A stretch of DNA of 64,000 bases from NCBI RefSeq assembly GCF_027853915.1, contig NZ_JAQGLA010000020.1:1-64000 (forward strand). Direction: 5' to 3'. The DNA comes from Saccharopolyspora oryzae. Lineage in GTDB: Bacteria > Actinomycetota > Actinomycetes > Mycobacteriales > Pseudonocardiaceae. The position numbers were made by a program, and so were the translations under genes. A model generated the notes under the pieces. The model was given only the letters and a program-made list of their open reading frames with translations. It was not told the DNA's origin and did not search any database. Shown piece after piece: positions 34,730-43,936 of the stretch (within the stretch, counting starts at the first letter, position 1; the number at the start of each line of letters is the position of its first letter).

Positions 34730-36658
34730 GTGTGCGGCCTGCTTGGACTGATCTGTCCCACAGAAGAGAACGCCGGATTCGCGGAGACCGCGGTGGCCAA
34801 CGCGCTGCCGTGCCAGCGACACCGGGGACCGGACGAGAGCGACACCTGGCACGGCGGTGAGGTCGTCTTCGGCTTCAACCGGCTGTCGATCATCGACCTG
34901 GAGCACTCCCACCAGCCGCTGACCTGGGGCCCGCCGGAAACCCCGCAGCGCTACACCATCAACTTCAACGGTGAGATCTACAACTACCTGGAGTTGCGGG
35001 CCGAGCTGATCGAGCGGTTCGGGGCGCGGTTCGCCACCGACGGCGACACCGAGGTGATCGTCGCCGCCTACCACTACCTCGGCACGTCCGTGGTCGGCCG
35101 GCTGCGCGGCATGTTCGCGTTCCTGATCTGGGACAACGAGCGCAAGGTGGTCTTCGGCGCGCGCGACCCGTTCGGCATCAAGCCGCTGTTCTACGCCGCC
35201 GGCCCGGGCGGCACGGCCTTCGCCAGCGAGAAGAAGAGCCTGCTGAGCCTGGCCAGCACGCTGGGCATCGCCGAAGAGCTGGACCACAAGGCGATGCAGC
35301 ACTACCTGCAGCTGCAGTACGTGCCGGAGCCGGAGACGCTGCACCGGCAGATCCGCCGCATCGAGTCGGGCACCTCGTTCACCGTGTCCCCCGGCGGCCA
35401 CCTGGTCACCGAGCGGTACTTCCAGCCGAACTTCAGCTCCCGGCCGGTCAACACCGACGCCGACGCGCGGCGGCTGCACAACGAGATCGTCGACGTGATG
35501 CGCGACTCGGTGGCCAAGCACATGCGCGCGGACGTCACGGTCGGCGCGTTCCTGTCCGGCGGCATCGACTCCACCGCGATCGCGGCGCTGGCCAAGGAGC
35601 ACAACCCGAACCTGATCACCTTCACCACCGGTTTCGAGCGGCAGGGCTACTCGGAGGTCGACGTGGCCGCCGAGTCGGCCGCGGCGATCGGGGTCAAGCA
35701 CGTGGTCCGCACCGTCTCCGCCGAGGAGATGATGGAGGCGCTGCCGCTGATCGTCTGGTACCTGGACGACCCGGTGGCCGACCCGGCGCTGGTGCCGCTG
35801 TGGTTCATCGCCCGCGAGGCGCGCCAGCACGTCAAGGTGGTGCTCTCCGGTGAGGGCGCCGACGAGCTGTTCGGCGGCTACACCATCTACCGCGAGCCGC
35901 TGTCGCTGGCGCCGTTCGAGAAGGTGCCGGGCGCGCTGCGCAAGGCGATGGGCAAGGTCTCCAGCGCGATCCCGGAGGGCGTGCGGGGCAAGGACCTGCT
36001 GCGCCGCGGCGCGCTGAGCCTGGAGGACCGCTACTACGGCAACGCGCGGATCTTCCGCGACGACCAGCTGCGCAACGTGATGCGCAGCTTCGACCCGGGT
36101 GTGTCGCACCGCGACGTCACCGCGGGCCCGTACCGCCAGTCGGCGGGCTGGGACCCGGTGACCCGCATGCAGCACGTGGACCTGTTCACCTGGCTTCGCG
36201 GCGACATCCTGGTCAAGGCCGACAAGATGACCATGGCCAACTCGCTGGAGCTGCGGGTGCCGTTCCTGGACCCGGAGGTCTTCCGGGTCGCCAGCACGGT
36301 CCCGCTGGAGCAGAAGATCACCAGCGAGACCACGAAGTACGCGCTGCGGCAGGCGATGTACCAGGTCGTCCCGGCGCACGTGCTCAACCGCCGCAAGCTG
36401 GGCTTCCCGGTGCCGATCAAGCACTGGCTGCGCGACGAGATGCACGACTGGGCGCGCAACATCATCCAGCAGTCGCAGACCGACCACCTGCTCGACCGCA
36501 CGGCGATCCTGCAGCTGCTCGAGGAGCACCGCTCCGGCGTGCTCGACCACAGCCGCCGCCTGTGGGCCCTGCTGGTGTTCATGCTCTGGCACGCCATCTT
36601 CATCGAAGGCCGCCTGTCCCCCGAGGTCCCGGAACCCCACTACCCGGTCCGCCTCTGA
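34730..36658 (+). CDS. asnB: Asparagine synthetase (glutamine-hydrolysing)
   Basis: This 642-residue class II enzyme has an N-terminal glutaminase with Cys2 as nucleophile (mature start CGLLGL) and a C-terminal synthetase with the PP-loop FLSGGIDST. It starts with GTG at 34730. The mycobacterial counterpart Rv2201 lies in the same place beside ctaC. A strong terminator follows. Confidence 0.9.
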   Translation: MCGLLGLICPTEENAGFAETAVANALPCQRHRGPDESDTWHGGEVVFGFNRLSIIDLEHSHQPLTWGPPETPQRYTINFNGEIYNYLELRAELIERFGARFATDGDTEVIVAAYHYLGTSVVGRLRGMFAFLIWDNERKVVFGARDPFGIKPLFYAAGPGGTAFASEKKSLLSLASTLGIAEELDHKAMQHYLQLQYVPEPETLHRQIRRIESGTSFTVSPGGHLVTERYFQPNFSSRPVNTDADARRLHNEIVDVMRDSVAKHMRADVTVGAFLSGGIDSTAIAALAKEHNPNLITFTTGFERQGYSEVDVAAESAAAIGVKHVVRTVSAEEMMEALPLIVWYLDDPVADPALVPLWFIAREARQHVKVVLSGEGADELFGGYTIYREPLSLAPFEKVPGALRKAMGKVSSAIPEGVRGKDLLRRGALSLEDRYYGNARIFRDDQLRNVMRSFDPGVSHRDVTAGPYRQSAGWDPVTRMQHVDLFTWLRGDILVKADKMTMANSLELRVPFLDPEVFRVASTVPLEQKITSETTKYALRQAMYQVVPAHVLNRRKLGFPVPIKHWLRDEMHDWARNIIQQSQTDHLLDRTAILQLLEEHRSGVLDHSRRLWALLVFMLWHAIFIEGRLSPEVPEPHYPVRL

Positions 36659-36670
36659 CGACGTTTCGAA

Positions 36671-36715
36671 GCGAACGGCCCGTTCACCCCTACCCGAGGT
36701 GGACGGGCCGTTCGC
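36671..36715 (+). terminator. Hairpin terminator of asnB
   Basis: GCGAACGGCCCGT (36671-36683) pairs with ACGGGCCGTTCGC (36703-36715), and TTT follows on the plus strand, 12 nt after the asnB stop. Confidence 0.8.
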
Positions 36716-36722
36716 TTTCCCC

Positions 36723-36770
36723 GGTCGTGAGTGCTGAGCCGTGCTCGAGCCCTGCTTCGCACTCACGACC
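36723..36770 (-). terminator. Hairpin terminator of the M23 peptidase gene
   Basis: GGTCGTGAGTGC (36723-36734) pairs with GCACTCACGACC (36759-36770), 5 nt beyond the peptidase stop on the minus strand. It belongs to the GTGAG-based hairpins seen at several gene ends here. Confidence 0.7.
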
Positions 36771-36775
36771 GTTGG

Positions 36776-37621
36776 TCAGCCGCAGTGTTCGAAGGGGCTT
36801 TCGTAGGCGTTGGAGCCGACCGAGCCGCCCCACTTCACGCAGGTCGCTCCGGCCGCTTGGCGGACCGGGCCCGCGTAGTAGGTGAAGTTGCCGGAGTCCG
36901 TCGTCCTCGTCTTGCCCTGGACTTCCAGGAAGGCCGCCGTCGGGGACGCCGTGCCCAGCGAGGTCGACTTCAGCGTCACCACGCAGTTGTTCTGGTTCGA
37001 GGCGTTGTAGAGCAGGTAGACCGTGCCCGCTCCGGACAGGCCCTTCGAGTTGATCACGCTGTACCCCGAGCCGCACACCTCGGTCGGCGTGTACGGGTTG
37101 CCGCCGCAGTTGTTCTTGCTGGTGAACGACGTCTTGTCGTAGTAGGGCACCGCGACGCCGTTGAGCACCGCCTTGACCGCGACCCCGTCCTGGCGCTGCT
37201 CGTAGTGCAGGTGGGGGCCGGTCACGCCGCCGGTGGCGCCCGCCGTGCCGATCTTCGCGCCGAGGGGCACCTGCTGCCCCACCGAGACGTTCTGCGTGGA
37301 CAGGTGGGCGTAGCGGGTGCGCCAGCCGCTGCCGTGGTCCAGCTCGATCCAGCGGCCGTAGCTGGTGCTGCCCTCGTCGGCGACCCGGGTGACCGTGCCC
37401 GCCGCCGAGGCGAGGACCGGCATGCCGGTGATGCCGGACTTCTGGAAGTCCACCGAGTTCGCCGGGTTGTGGCCGCTGAACGTCGCGGCCGTCACGGTGA
37501 CGCCGCATTCGAAGGGGACCTGGAAGTTCGGCGCGGCGGACGCGGGCGCCTGCCCGAGTCCGACCACGCCCAGCGCTGCGAGCGCGAGTGCCGCCACGCC
37601 CGTGCCTAATCGTCGGAACAT
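36776..37621 (-). CDS. Secreted M23-family metallopeptidase
   Basis: The 281-residue exported enzyme has a signal peptide (ASAAPNF) and a LytM-type domain. The zinc ligands are His51 and Asp58 (GHNPANSVDF) and His139 in GPHLHY; His106 (RYAHLS) and His137 are catalytic. A C-terminal region of about 130 residues with several cysteine pairs probably binds cell wall or substrate. GGAGG sits 6 nt before ATG 37621. It lies 59 nt after the alpha-glucosidase stop and may be co-transcribed. Confidence 0.85.
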   Translation of the reverse strand: MFRRLGTGVAALALAALGVVGLGQAPASAAPNFQVPFECGVTVTAATFSGHNPANSVDFQKSGITGMPVLASAAGTVTRVADEGSTSYGRWIELDHGSGWRTRYAHLSTQNVSVGQQVPLGAKIGTAGATGGVTGPHLHYEQRQDGVAVKAVLNGVAVPYYDKTSFTSKNNCGGNPYTPTEVCGSGYSVINSKGLSGAGTVYLLYNASNQNNCVVTLKSTSLGTASPTAAFLEVQGKTRTTDSGNFTYYAGPVRQAAGATCVKWGGSVGSNAYESPFEHCG

Positions 37622-37680
37622 GAACCACCTCCAGCTGCAAGGGGATTCATGCGACCACGCCAGAACCGGGAAGAACAGAC

Positions 37681-39261
37681 CTATTGGGCGGATTCTTCGT
37701 GAATCTTCCCCAACCACACCGCGGTCGCGCCCGGGAGCACGCCGTCCCAGGTCGTTTCGGCATCGCTGCGGCACAGGATGCGGCCGGGCAGGTCCAGGGC
37801 GACCGGTGCGGTGCCGAAGTTGGTGGCGCACAGGAAATCCGAGCCGCGGCGGAAGATCAGCACGTCCTCCGGGGCGTCGACCCACTCCAGCTCACCGTCG
37901 CCGAGCGCTGGGTCCTCGCGCCGCAGCGCCAAAGCATCGCGGTACGTGCGCAACACCGAGCCTTCGCTGCGAGCCTGCACTTCTGCGGTCAGCGCCGCCC
38001 AGCCCGCCGGCGCGGGCAACCAGCTCTCCCCCGCGCTGAAGCCGAAGGGCGGCTGATCGCCGGACCACGGGATCGGCACCCGGCACCCGTCGCGGCCCAG
38101 TTCCTCGCCACCGGAGCGCTTCCAGATCGGGTCCTGGCGCGCCTCCTCGGGCAGGTCCACCACCTCGGGCAGGCCGAGCTCCTCGCCCTGGTAGACGTAG
38201 ACCGAGCCGGGCAGCGCGAAGCTGAGCAGCGCCGCCGCGCGGGCCCGCCGCGAGCCGAGTTCGCCGCCGCCGTAGCGGGTCACCGGGCGTTGGACGTCGT
38301 GGTTGCCCAGCACCCAGGTGGTGGTCGCGCCGACTTCCGCCGTGGTGGCCAGGGATTCCGCCACCACCTTCCGGAACTCCGCCGCCGACCAGGGCGCTTC
38401 CAGCAGCGCGAAGTTGAACGCCTGGTGCAGTTCGTCGGCGCGCACGTAGCGGGCCAGCCGCTCGCTGGTCGACGCCCAGGCCTCGGCCACCCCGATGCGC
38501 GCGCCCTGGTAGGAGTCGAAGAGCTGCCGCCAGTCGCGGTAGATCTCGTGCACCTCGTCCTGGTCGAAGTACGGCAGCTCCCCGCGTCCCAGCAGGGAGA
38601 TCTGCCCGTCGCGGCCGGTGTCGGGCAGGTCCGGGTGTTTGATCATGCCGTGCGCCACGTCGATCCGGAACCCGTCCACGCCCCGGTCCAGCCAGAACGC
38701 CAGCACCTTGCGGAAGTCCGCGCGCACCTGCGAGTTCCGCCAGTTCAGGTCGGGCTGCTGCGGGTCGAACAGGTGCAGGTACCACTGGCCGTCGTCGATC
38801 CTGCTCCAGGCCGGGCCGCCGAAGATCGACTCCCAGTCGTTGGGCGGCAGTTCGCCGTGCTCGCCCCGGCCGTCGCGGAACAGGTAGCGGTCGCGCGCCG
38901 GGCTACCGGGCCCGGCGTCCAGCGCCTCGGCGAACCACGGGTGCTCGTCGGAGGTGTGGTTGGGCACCACGTCGACCAGGACCCGCAGGCCGAGCTCGTG
39001 CGCGCGGGCGAGCAGCGCGTCGAAGTCGGTGAGCGTGCCGAACATGGGGTCCACACCGCAGTAGTCGGCGACGTCGTAGCCGCCGTCGGCCATCGGCGAG
39101 GGGAAGAACGGGGTCAGCCAGACGGCGTCGACGCCGAGGTCCACCAAGTGCGGCAGCCGTTCCCGGATTCCGGTCAGATCACCGATGCCGTCGCCGTTGC
39201 TGTCGGCGAAGCTGCGCACGTAGACCTGGTAAACGACGGCGTCACGCCACCAACTCGACAT
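37681..39261 (-). CDS. GH13 alpha-glucosidase
   Basis: This 526-residue cytosolic glycosidase of the oligo-1,6-glucosidase/alpha-glucosidase branch hydrolyses maltose and malto-oligosaccharides. The catalytic residues are Asp201 (GFRIDVAH), Glu260 (VAEAW) and Asp322 (GNHDVQ). No signal peptide is present. It follows the LacI-type regulator by 40 nt in one operon and is divergent from the malEFG-like importer, so it should digest what that importer brings in. Confidence 0.9.
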   Translation of the reverse strand: MSSWWRDAVVYQVYVRSFADSNGDGIGDLTGIRERLPHLVDLGVDAVWLTPFFPSPMADGGYDVADYCGVDPMFGTLTDFDALLARAHELGLRVLVDVVPNHTSDEHPWFAEALDAGPGSPARDRYLFRDGRGEHGELPPNDWESIFGGPAWSRIDDGQWYLHLFDPQQPDLNWRNSQVRADFRKVLAFWLDRGVDGFRIDVAHGMIKHPDLPDTGRDGQISLLGRGELPYFDQDEVHEIYRDWRQLFDSYQGARIGVAEAWASTSERLARYVRADELHQAFNFALLEAPWSAAEFRKVVAESLATTAEVGATTTWVLGNHDVQRPVTRYGGGELGSRRARAAALLSFALPGSVYVYQGEELGLPEVVDLPEEARQDPIWKRSGGEELGRDGCRVPIPWSGDQPPFGFSAGESWLPAPAGWAALTAEVQARSEGSVLRTYRDALALRREDPALGDGELEWVDAPEDVLIFRRGSDFLCATNFGTAPVALDLPGRILCRSDAETTWDGVLPGATAVWLGKIHEESAQ

Positions 39262-39301
39262 TCGCTGCGCCTCCTGCGTGGGTGTTCGGGCCCGGCGCCG
39301 T

Positions 39302-40324
39302 TCAGAGCGACCGGGTGGACTCTCGGACGATCAGGTGGGGCCGGAACATCCGGCTGAAGTCGGTCGAGGCCCGCACCGGCTCGTCCGGGTCGAGCTGCCG
39401 GGTCAGCTCGTCGACCGCCGCGGCGGCCATGTCGTGGATCGGCTGGGCCAGCGTGGTCAGGGCGGGCTGGCAGTAGGCGGCCAGCGGGATGTCGTCGAAG
39501 CCGACCACCGAAAGGTCCTCCGGCGTGGCCGATCCGCGCCGCTTCGCCTCCCGCATCGCGCCGAGCGCCATGACGTCCGACGAGCACAGCACCGCCGTCG
39601 GCCGCGGTCCGTCGAGCAGTTCGCCCATCGCCTGCGCGCCGCCTTCAGCGCCGAACGGCGCGTGCGCGACCAGGTCCGCGCGCGGCTCCACACCGGCTTC
39701 TTCCAGCGCCGCCGCCCATCCGGCCCGCTTCATCCGGGACGGCAGCGCGCGGGCCGGACCGCTGACGAAACCGATGCGGCGGTGGCCGAGCTCCAGCAGG
39801 TGCCGCGCTGCGGCGTAGCCGGCCAGGTGCTCGTCGACGGTGATGTCCGGGACGTCGAGGCTCGGCGCGCTGCCGTTGACGAACACCATCCGGACGCCCT
39901 CGGCGCGCAACTCCTCGTAGTAGCCCCGGGTTCGGCGCTCGTCGTTGTCCGGGTTGGCGATCTCCGGCGACACGAAGATCATGCCCTCGACACCGCGGGC
40001 GACCAGCATCCGGACGTATTCCTTCTCGGTCATCGCCGCCCGCGTGTTGCACAGCAGCGACGAGTAACCCGCCAGCGAGGCACGGCTTTCCAGCGCTTCG
40101 GCGAACGCCGGGAAGATCGGGTTGGACAGCTCCGGCACCAGCAGGCCGATGACGCCGGTGCGGCGCAGCGCGCCGGTGCCGCGGGCGGTGTGCGGCATCT
40201 GGTTGAGCACTTCCAGGACGCGCTGGCGGGTCTCCTCCTTGATCCCCGCCTTGCGGTTGAGCACCCGGCTCACGGTGGAGACGCTCACCCCCGCCGCCTG
40301 GGCGATATCGGCCAGACCCGCCAC
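39302..40324 (-). CDS. LacI-family transcriptional regulator of maltose/alpha-glucoside genes
   Basis: The 340-residue repressor has an N-terminal helix-turn-helix and hinge (LADIAQAAGVSVSTVSRVLN) and a periplasmic-binding-protein-like sensor domain. GTG 40324 has GGGAG 7 nt upstream; the longer frame to 40681 overlaps the divergent operon. It probably represses its own operon with the alpha-glucosidase and the divergent malEFG-type genes through the TTTTGCAAA-type sites between them. Confidence 0.9.
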   Translation of the reverse strand: MAGLADIAQAAGVSVSTVSRVLNRKAGIKEETRQRVLEVLNQMPHTARGTGALRRTGVIGLLVPELSNPIFPAFAEALESRASLAGYSSLLCNTRAAMTEKEYVRMLVARGVEGMIFVSPEIANPDNDERRTRGYYEELRAEGVRMVFVNGSAPSLDVPDITVDEHLAGYAAARHLLELGHRRIGFVSGPARALPSRMKRAGWAAALEEAGVEPRADLVAHAPFGAEGGAQAMGELLDGPRPTAVLCSSDVMALGAMREAKRRGSATPEDLSVVGFDDIPLAAYCQPALTTLAQPIHDMAAAAVDELTRQLDPDEPVRASTDFSRMFRPHLIVRESTRSL

Positions 40325-40383
40325 TGCTCGACTCCCGTCGCGCCGGAACCACTGCTCCCGCAATCCTGCACACGATCGAAAGA

Positions 40384-40393
40384 TTTTGCAAAC
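40384..40393. promoter_or_regulatory. Candidate LacI operator half-site, lacI side
   Basis: TTTTGCAAAC lies 60 bp upstream of the regulator start. It shares the TTTGCAAA core with the site next to malE and with the palindrome upstream of the alpha-amylase gene. Confidence 0.4.
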
Positions 40394-40442
40394 ACTTCGC
40401 GACATCGGCTCGCGTCCAGATCTCGCCAGATTACTGAACATC

Positions 40443-40471
40443 TTGACTTGCATCACATCTCGGGTATGCAA
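40443..40471 (+). promoter_or_regulatory. Candidate promoter of the malEFG-type operon
   Basis: TTGACT at 40443-40448 followed after 16-17 nt by TATGCA at about 40465-40470 fits a SigA-type promoter. The operator-like GCAAATTTTTGC lies just downstream, where a bound repressor would block initiation. Confidence 0.4.
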
Positions 40472-40488
40472 TTTGACGCCGGATGTTC

Positions 40489-40500
40489 GCAAATTTTTGC
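40489..40500. promoter_or_regulatory. Candidate LacI operator at malE
   Basis: GCAAATTTTTGC is a near palindrome (5-bp arms) directly before the ribosome site of the sugar-binding protein gene. A repeat of the motif TTTTTGCAAAC overlaps it (40494-40504). Confidence 0.45.
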
Positions 40501-40517
40501 AAACAGGAGGTGTGGGC

Positions 40518-41747
40518 ATGAGATCGAGGGCCACGGTCGGCGTCGCTCTGGGCCTGATCGGTGCGATCGCAGCCGGGTGCGGCGGCAGCAGCGGCAACCC
40601 CGACGAGGTCGTCTTCTGGGACACCAGCGGATCGTCGGAGAGCGGCGTGTTCCGCGAGATCGCGGCCGACTGCGCCCGCACCGGCGGCTACCAGGTGCGC
40701 GTCGAGGCGGTCTCGTTCGACCAGACCCTGAACAACTACAAGACCGCAGCGCAGGGCGGGCAGGGCCCGGACGTGCTGCGCGCCGACGTCGGCTGGGTCG
40801 CCCAGCTCGCCAAGGCCGGGCTGATCAAGGACCTGTCGGACACCCCGCTGGCCGCCGATACCGCCGACTTCCTGCCCACACCGCTGGAATCGACCAAGCA
40901 CGAGGGCAAGACCTACGCCGTCCCGCAGGTCACCGACGTGCTCGCGCTCTTCTACAACAAGGCGCAGCTGGCGCAGGCCGGCGTCCAGCCGCCGAAGGCA
41001 TGGGACGAGCTCGAGGCGATCGCGCCGAAGCTCGGCGGCGATCGGGCTCTGTTCATCAACAACGACGAGTACTACGCACTGCCGTTCCTCTACAGCCACG
41101 GCGGCGACCTGGTCGACACCAGGACCCGGACCATCACGGTGAACTCCCCCGATGCGGTGCGCGGCCTGCAGACGGCCAAGGACCTGCTCGACGCCGGGGC
41201 GGCCCGCACCGCGCTCGACCAGCCGAACTCCTACACCACAATGAAGGCCGCCTTCACCTCCGGCGACGTCGCGATGGTCGTCGACGGGCCGTGGGCGGTC
41301 GCGGAATACACCCAGTCCGAGCAGTTCGCCGACCCGGGCAACCTCGGCATCGCGCCGGTCCCCGGCTCCGGCACCTCACCGGTCGGCGGCCACGACTACG
41401 TGATCCGGCAGGGCAGCGACGCCACCGAGAACTCGGTCAAGTTCATCCAGTGCATGAGCAGCACCGAGAACCAGGCGAAGATCGCCGCGCGGCTCGGCCT
41501 GCTGCCTACCCGCCAGTCCGCCTACGACGACCCCGCGGTGAAGCAGAACCCGGTGGTTTCGGCGTTCCGGCCGCTGGTGGCCGACACGCACGACCGGCCG
41601 TGGATCCCGGAGAACGCCGAACTGCTGGAACCGCTGCAGACCGCCTACGGCGACATCCTGTCCGGGCGCAAGGAGACCGGTGCCGCGCTCGACGAGCTCG
41701 CAGGCACCTACAAGACCTCAGTCCTCCCCGACTACACGCAGCGCTGA
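40518..41747 (+). CDS. ABC transporter sugar-binding lipoprotein (maltodextrin-type)
   Basis: The 409-residue lipoprotein has lipobox IAAGC and a MalE-type binding fold with VRVEAVSFDQTLNNYKTAAQGGQGPDVLRADVGW. It delivers oligosaccharides to the two permeases that follow. AGGAGG lies 7 nt before the ATG. The neighbouring alpha-glucosidase and amylase point to maltose or maltodextrins. Confidence 0.9.
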   Translation: MRSRATVGVALGLIGAIAAGCGGSSGNPDEVVFWDTSGSSESGVFREIAADCARTGGYQVRVEAVSFDQTLNNYKTAAQGGQGPDVLRADVGWVAQLAKAGLIKDLSDTPLAADTADFLPTPLESTKHEGKTYAVPQVTDVLALFYNKAQLAQAGVQPPKAWDELEAIAPKLGGDRALFINNDEYYALPFLYSHGGDLVDTRTRTITVNSPDAVRGLQTAKDLLDAGAARTALDQPNSYTTMKAAFTSGDVAMVVDGPWAVAEYTQSEQFADPGNLGIAPVPGSGTSPVGGHDYVIRQGSDATENSVKFIQCMSSTENQAKIAARLGLLPTRQSAYDDPAVKQNPVVSAFRPLVADTHDRPWIPENAELLEPLQTAYGDILSGRKETGAALDELAGTYKTSVLPDYTQR

Positions 41748-41754
41748 GGTCGCC

Positions 41755-42678
41755 ATGCGGTTCACGAAAGTGCTCGCACGGCACTGGTTCGCCTACGCGA
41801 TGGTCCTCCCGGTGGTCGCGGTCCTCGCGCTGCTGGTGGTGCTCCCCCTGGTCCAGGGGCTGTTCTTCGGGTTCACCGACATCAACGACACCAACATCGC
41901 CAACCCGGTGCTGGACCGGGATGCCAGTTACGAGTTCGTCGGGCTGGCCAACTTCCTCCACGTGCTGTCCGGGGATCCGGCCTACGGCTCGTTCTGGACG
42001 ACGCTGGCGCGGACCGTCGTCTGGACCGCGACGTGCGTGTTCTGCCACTACGCGATCGGCCTGGGGCTGGCGATGCTGCTCAACCGGCAGCTGCGGTTCC
42101 GCGGGCTGTACCGGGTGCTGCTGATCCTGCCGTGGGCGGTTCCGGTGTTCATCAGCGCGTTCGCCTGGCGGTACCTGTTCAACTCCGAGTACGGGCTGAT
42201 CAACTGGGCCCTGGAGTCGCTCGGGCTGCCGCCGCAGGTGTGGCTGGGGCAGTCCGACCTGGCGCTGGTGTCGGTGATCGTGGTGAACGTCTGGCTGGGC
42301 GTGCCGTTCATGATGGTGGCGCTGCTGGGCGGTCTGCAGTCCATCCCGTCCGACCTGCACGAAGCGGCCGAGATCGACGGGGCGACGCCGTGGCAGCGGT
42401 TCGTGCACGTGACGCTGCCCGGGCTGCGGCCGGTGTCGAGCTCGGTGGTGCTGCTCGGGGTGATCTGGACGTTCAACATGTTCCCGGTGATCTACCTGAT
42501 CACCGAGAACAACCCGCACACCCGGATCCTGGTCACCTACGCCTTCGAGCGGTTCTTCTCCGGTGCGACCAGGGATTACGCGCTCGCCTCGACCTACGGC
42601 GTGCTGATCCTGTCGCTCCTGCTGGTGTTCGCCGCCATCTACCGCCGCGCCATGCGCCGGCAGGGGGAGGTGCTCTGA
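41755..42678 (+). CDS. ABC transporter permease (MalF-type)
   Basis: The 307-residue protein has six membrane helices and the EAA loop EAAEIDGATPWQRFVHVTLPGLRP that docks the ATPase. It starts 7 nt after the binding-protein stop, with GAGG upstream. Confidence 0.9.
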   Translation: MRFTKVLARHWFAYAMVLPVVAVLALLVVLPLVQGLFFGFTDINDTNIANPVLDRDASYEFVGLANFLHVLSGDPAYGSFWTTLARTVVWTATCVFCHYAIGLGLAMLLNRQLRFRGLYRVLLILPWAVPVFISAFAWRYLFNSEYGLINWALESLGLPPQVWLGQSDLALVSVIVVNVWLGVPFMMVALLGGLQSIPSDLHEAAEIDGATPWQRFVHVTLPGLRPVSSSVVLLGVIWTFNMFPVIYLITENNPHTRILVTYAFERFFSGATRDYALASTYGVLILSLLLVFAAIYRRAMRRQGEVL

Positions 42679-42679
42679 G

Positions 42680-43576
42680 ATGTCCATCGACGCGGCCTCG
42701 CTGCGCGCCACGACCGCGACGACCCGGACCGCGGTGCGGCGCAAGCGATCCACAGCGGCCAGCATCGGGCTGCACGCGGCGCTCGTGGTGGCGTCGCTGA
42801 TCGCGGTGTTCCCGGTGTTCTGGGTGCTGGTGGTGTCGTTCAAACCGGACGACAAGGCGATCGAGCCGACGCCGACGCTGTTCGCGGACTCCACAGTGGA
42901 CAACTACTGGGACGTGCTCTCCGGCGCGAAGGGATCGTTCCTGAGCTGGTTCGGCAACTCGGTGCTGATCGCGGCGCTGACCACCGTGCTCGGGGTGCTG
43001 CTGGCAGCGACCACCGCCTACGCGGCCAGCCGCTTCCGCTTCCCCGGTCGCGGCTGGCTGCTGCTGTCGTTCCTGGTCGTGCAGATGTTCCCGTTCGCGG
43101 TGCTGATCGTGCCGCTGTACAACATCCTGCTGGCGCTGGGGCTGCAGGGCAGCGCGCTCGGGCTGGTGCTGGTGTACTGCAGCACCGCGATCCCGTTCTG
43201 CACCTACATGCTCAAGGGCTACTTCGACGGGATCCCCGGCGAGATCGACGAGGCGGGACGGGTGGACGGGCTCTCGCCGTTCGGCGTGTTCTGGCGCCTG
43301 GTGCTGCCGCTGGCCAGGCCGGGGCTGGCGGTGACGGCGTTCTACTCGTTCATCGTCGCGTGGAGCGAAGTCGCCTTCGCCTCGGCGTTCCTGTCCGCCG
43401 AGGACCGCTCGAAGACCCTGGCGGTCGGACTGCAGGTCTTCGTCCAGCAGAACCGGGCGGAGTGGGGCCACCTCGCCGCGGCATCGGTCCTGGTGGCGAT
43501 CCCCGCGGTGGTCGTGTTCTACCTGGTCCAGCGCTTCCTCGTAGGAGGCCTCACCGCAGGCAGTGTCAAGTCCTGA
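42680..43576 (+). CDS. ABC transporter permease (MalG-type)
   Basis: The 298-residue partner permease has six helices and the loop DEAGRVDGLSPFGVFWRLVLPLARPG. It begins 1 nt after the previous stop. No ATPase gene follows; in many actinobacteria one shared MsiK-type ATPase serves several such importers. Confidence 0.9.
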   Translation: MSIDAASLRATTATTRTAVRRKRSTAASIGLHAALVVASLIAVFPVFWVLVVSFKPDDKAIEPTPTLFADSTVDNYWDVLSGAKGSFLSWFGNSVLIAALTTVLGVLLAATTAYAASRFRFPGRGWLLLSFLVVQMFPFAVLIVPLYNILLALGLQGSALGLVLVYCSTAIPFCTYMLKGYFDGIPGEIDEAGRVDGLSPFGVFWRLVLPLARPGLAVTAFYSFIVAWSEVAFASAFLSAEDRSKTLAVGLQVFVQQNRAEWGHLAAASVLVAIPAVVVFYLVQRFLVGGLTAGSVKS

Positions 43577-43585
43577 CCCGGAGTT

Positions 43586-43836
43586 CCGCAATTTCAATGG
43601 AAATCGGACCTCCGATTTCCATTGAAATTGCGGACGTTGTCCACAGGACCCGGAACCTGTCCACAGGTGTCGGCATGTCGGGACCCGACACACCGACGCA
43701 CGTCGGTCGACCGCTCGAGCCCGTCCCCTCGCCCTGCCCGAGCACACCCGGCACACCGTTGTCCAGTGAATTTCACAGTTTCAATTGAAACTGCGATCCG
43801 CCGTGGGTGGGGTGCGCAGTTTCAATTGAAACTGCG
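43586..43836. repeat. Composite palindromic element, copy 3 (extended)
   Basis: The 48-bp palindrome (43586-43633) has 23-bp arms and a CC centre. TTGTCCACA is at 43637-43645 and CTGTCCACA at 43657-43665. The hairpin TGTCGGG A CCCGACA is at 43676-43690. About 85 bp later two copies of the short palindrome occur: CAGTTTCAATTGAAACTG (43776-43793) and CGCAGTTTCAATTGAAACTG plus CG (43815-43836), separated by a CCGTGGGTGGGG spacer. It lies between malG and the homocysteine methyltransferase, both on the plus strand. Confidence 0.9.
43637..43665 (+). promoter_or_regulatory. Paired DnaA-box-like sites in element 3
   Basis: TTGTCCACA (exact consensus) and CTGTCCACA (one mismatch) are 20 bp apart, start to start. 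Only this copy has two complete boxes. Confidence 0.45.
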
Positions 43837-43936
43837 GTTCGGGCGGCGGAACGCGAGGAACCTTCCGGTGGAGTCGGGCGGTGCGAGGTGGATCGCGTGG
43901 TCGTGCGGGGTGGGGAGTCGCACTACGCTGGGTGGC

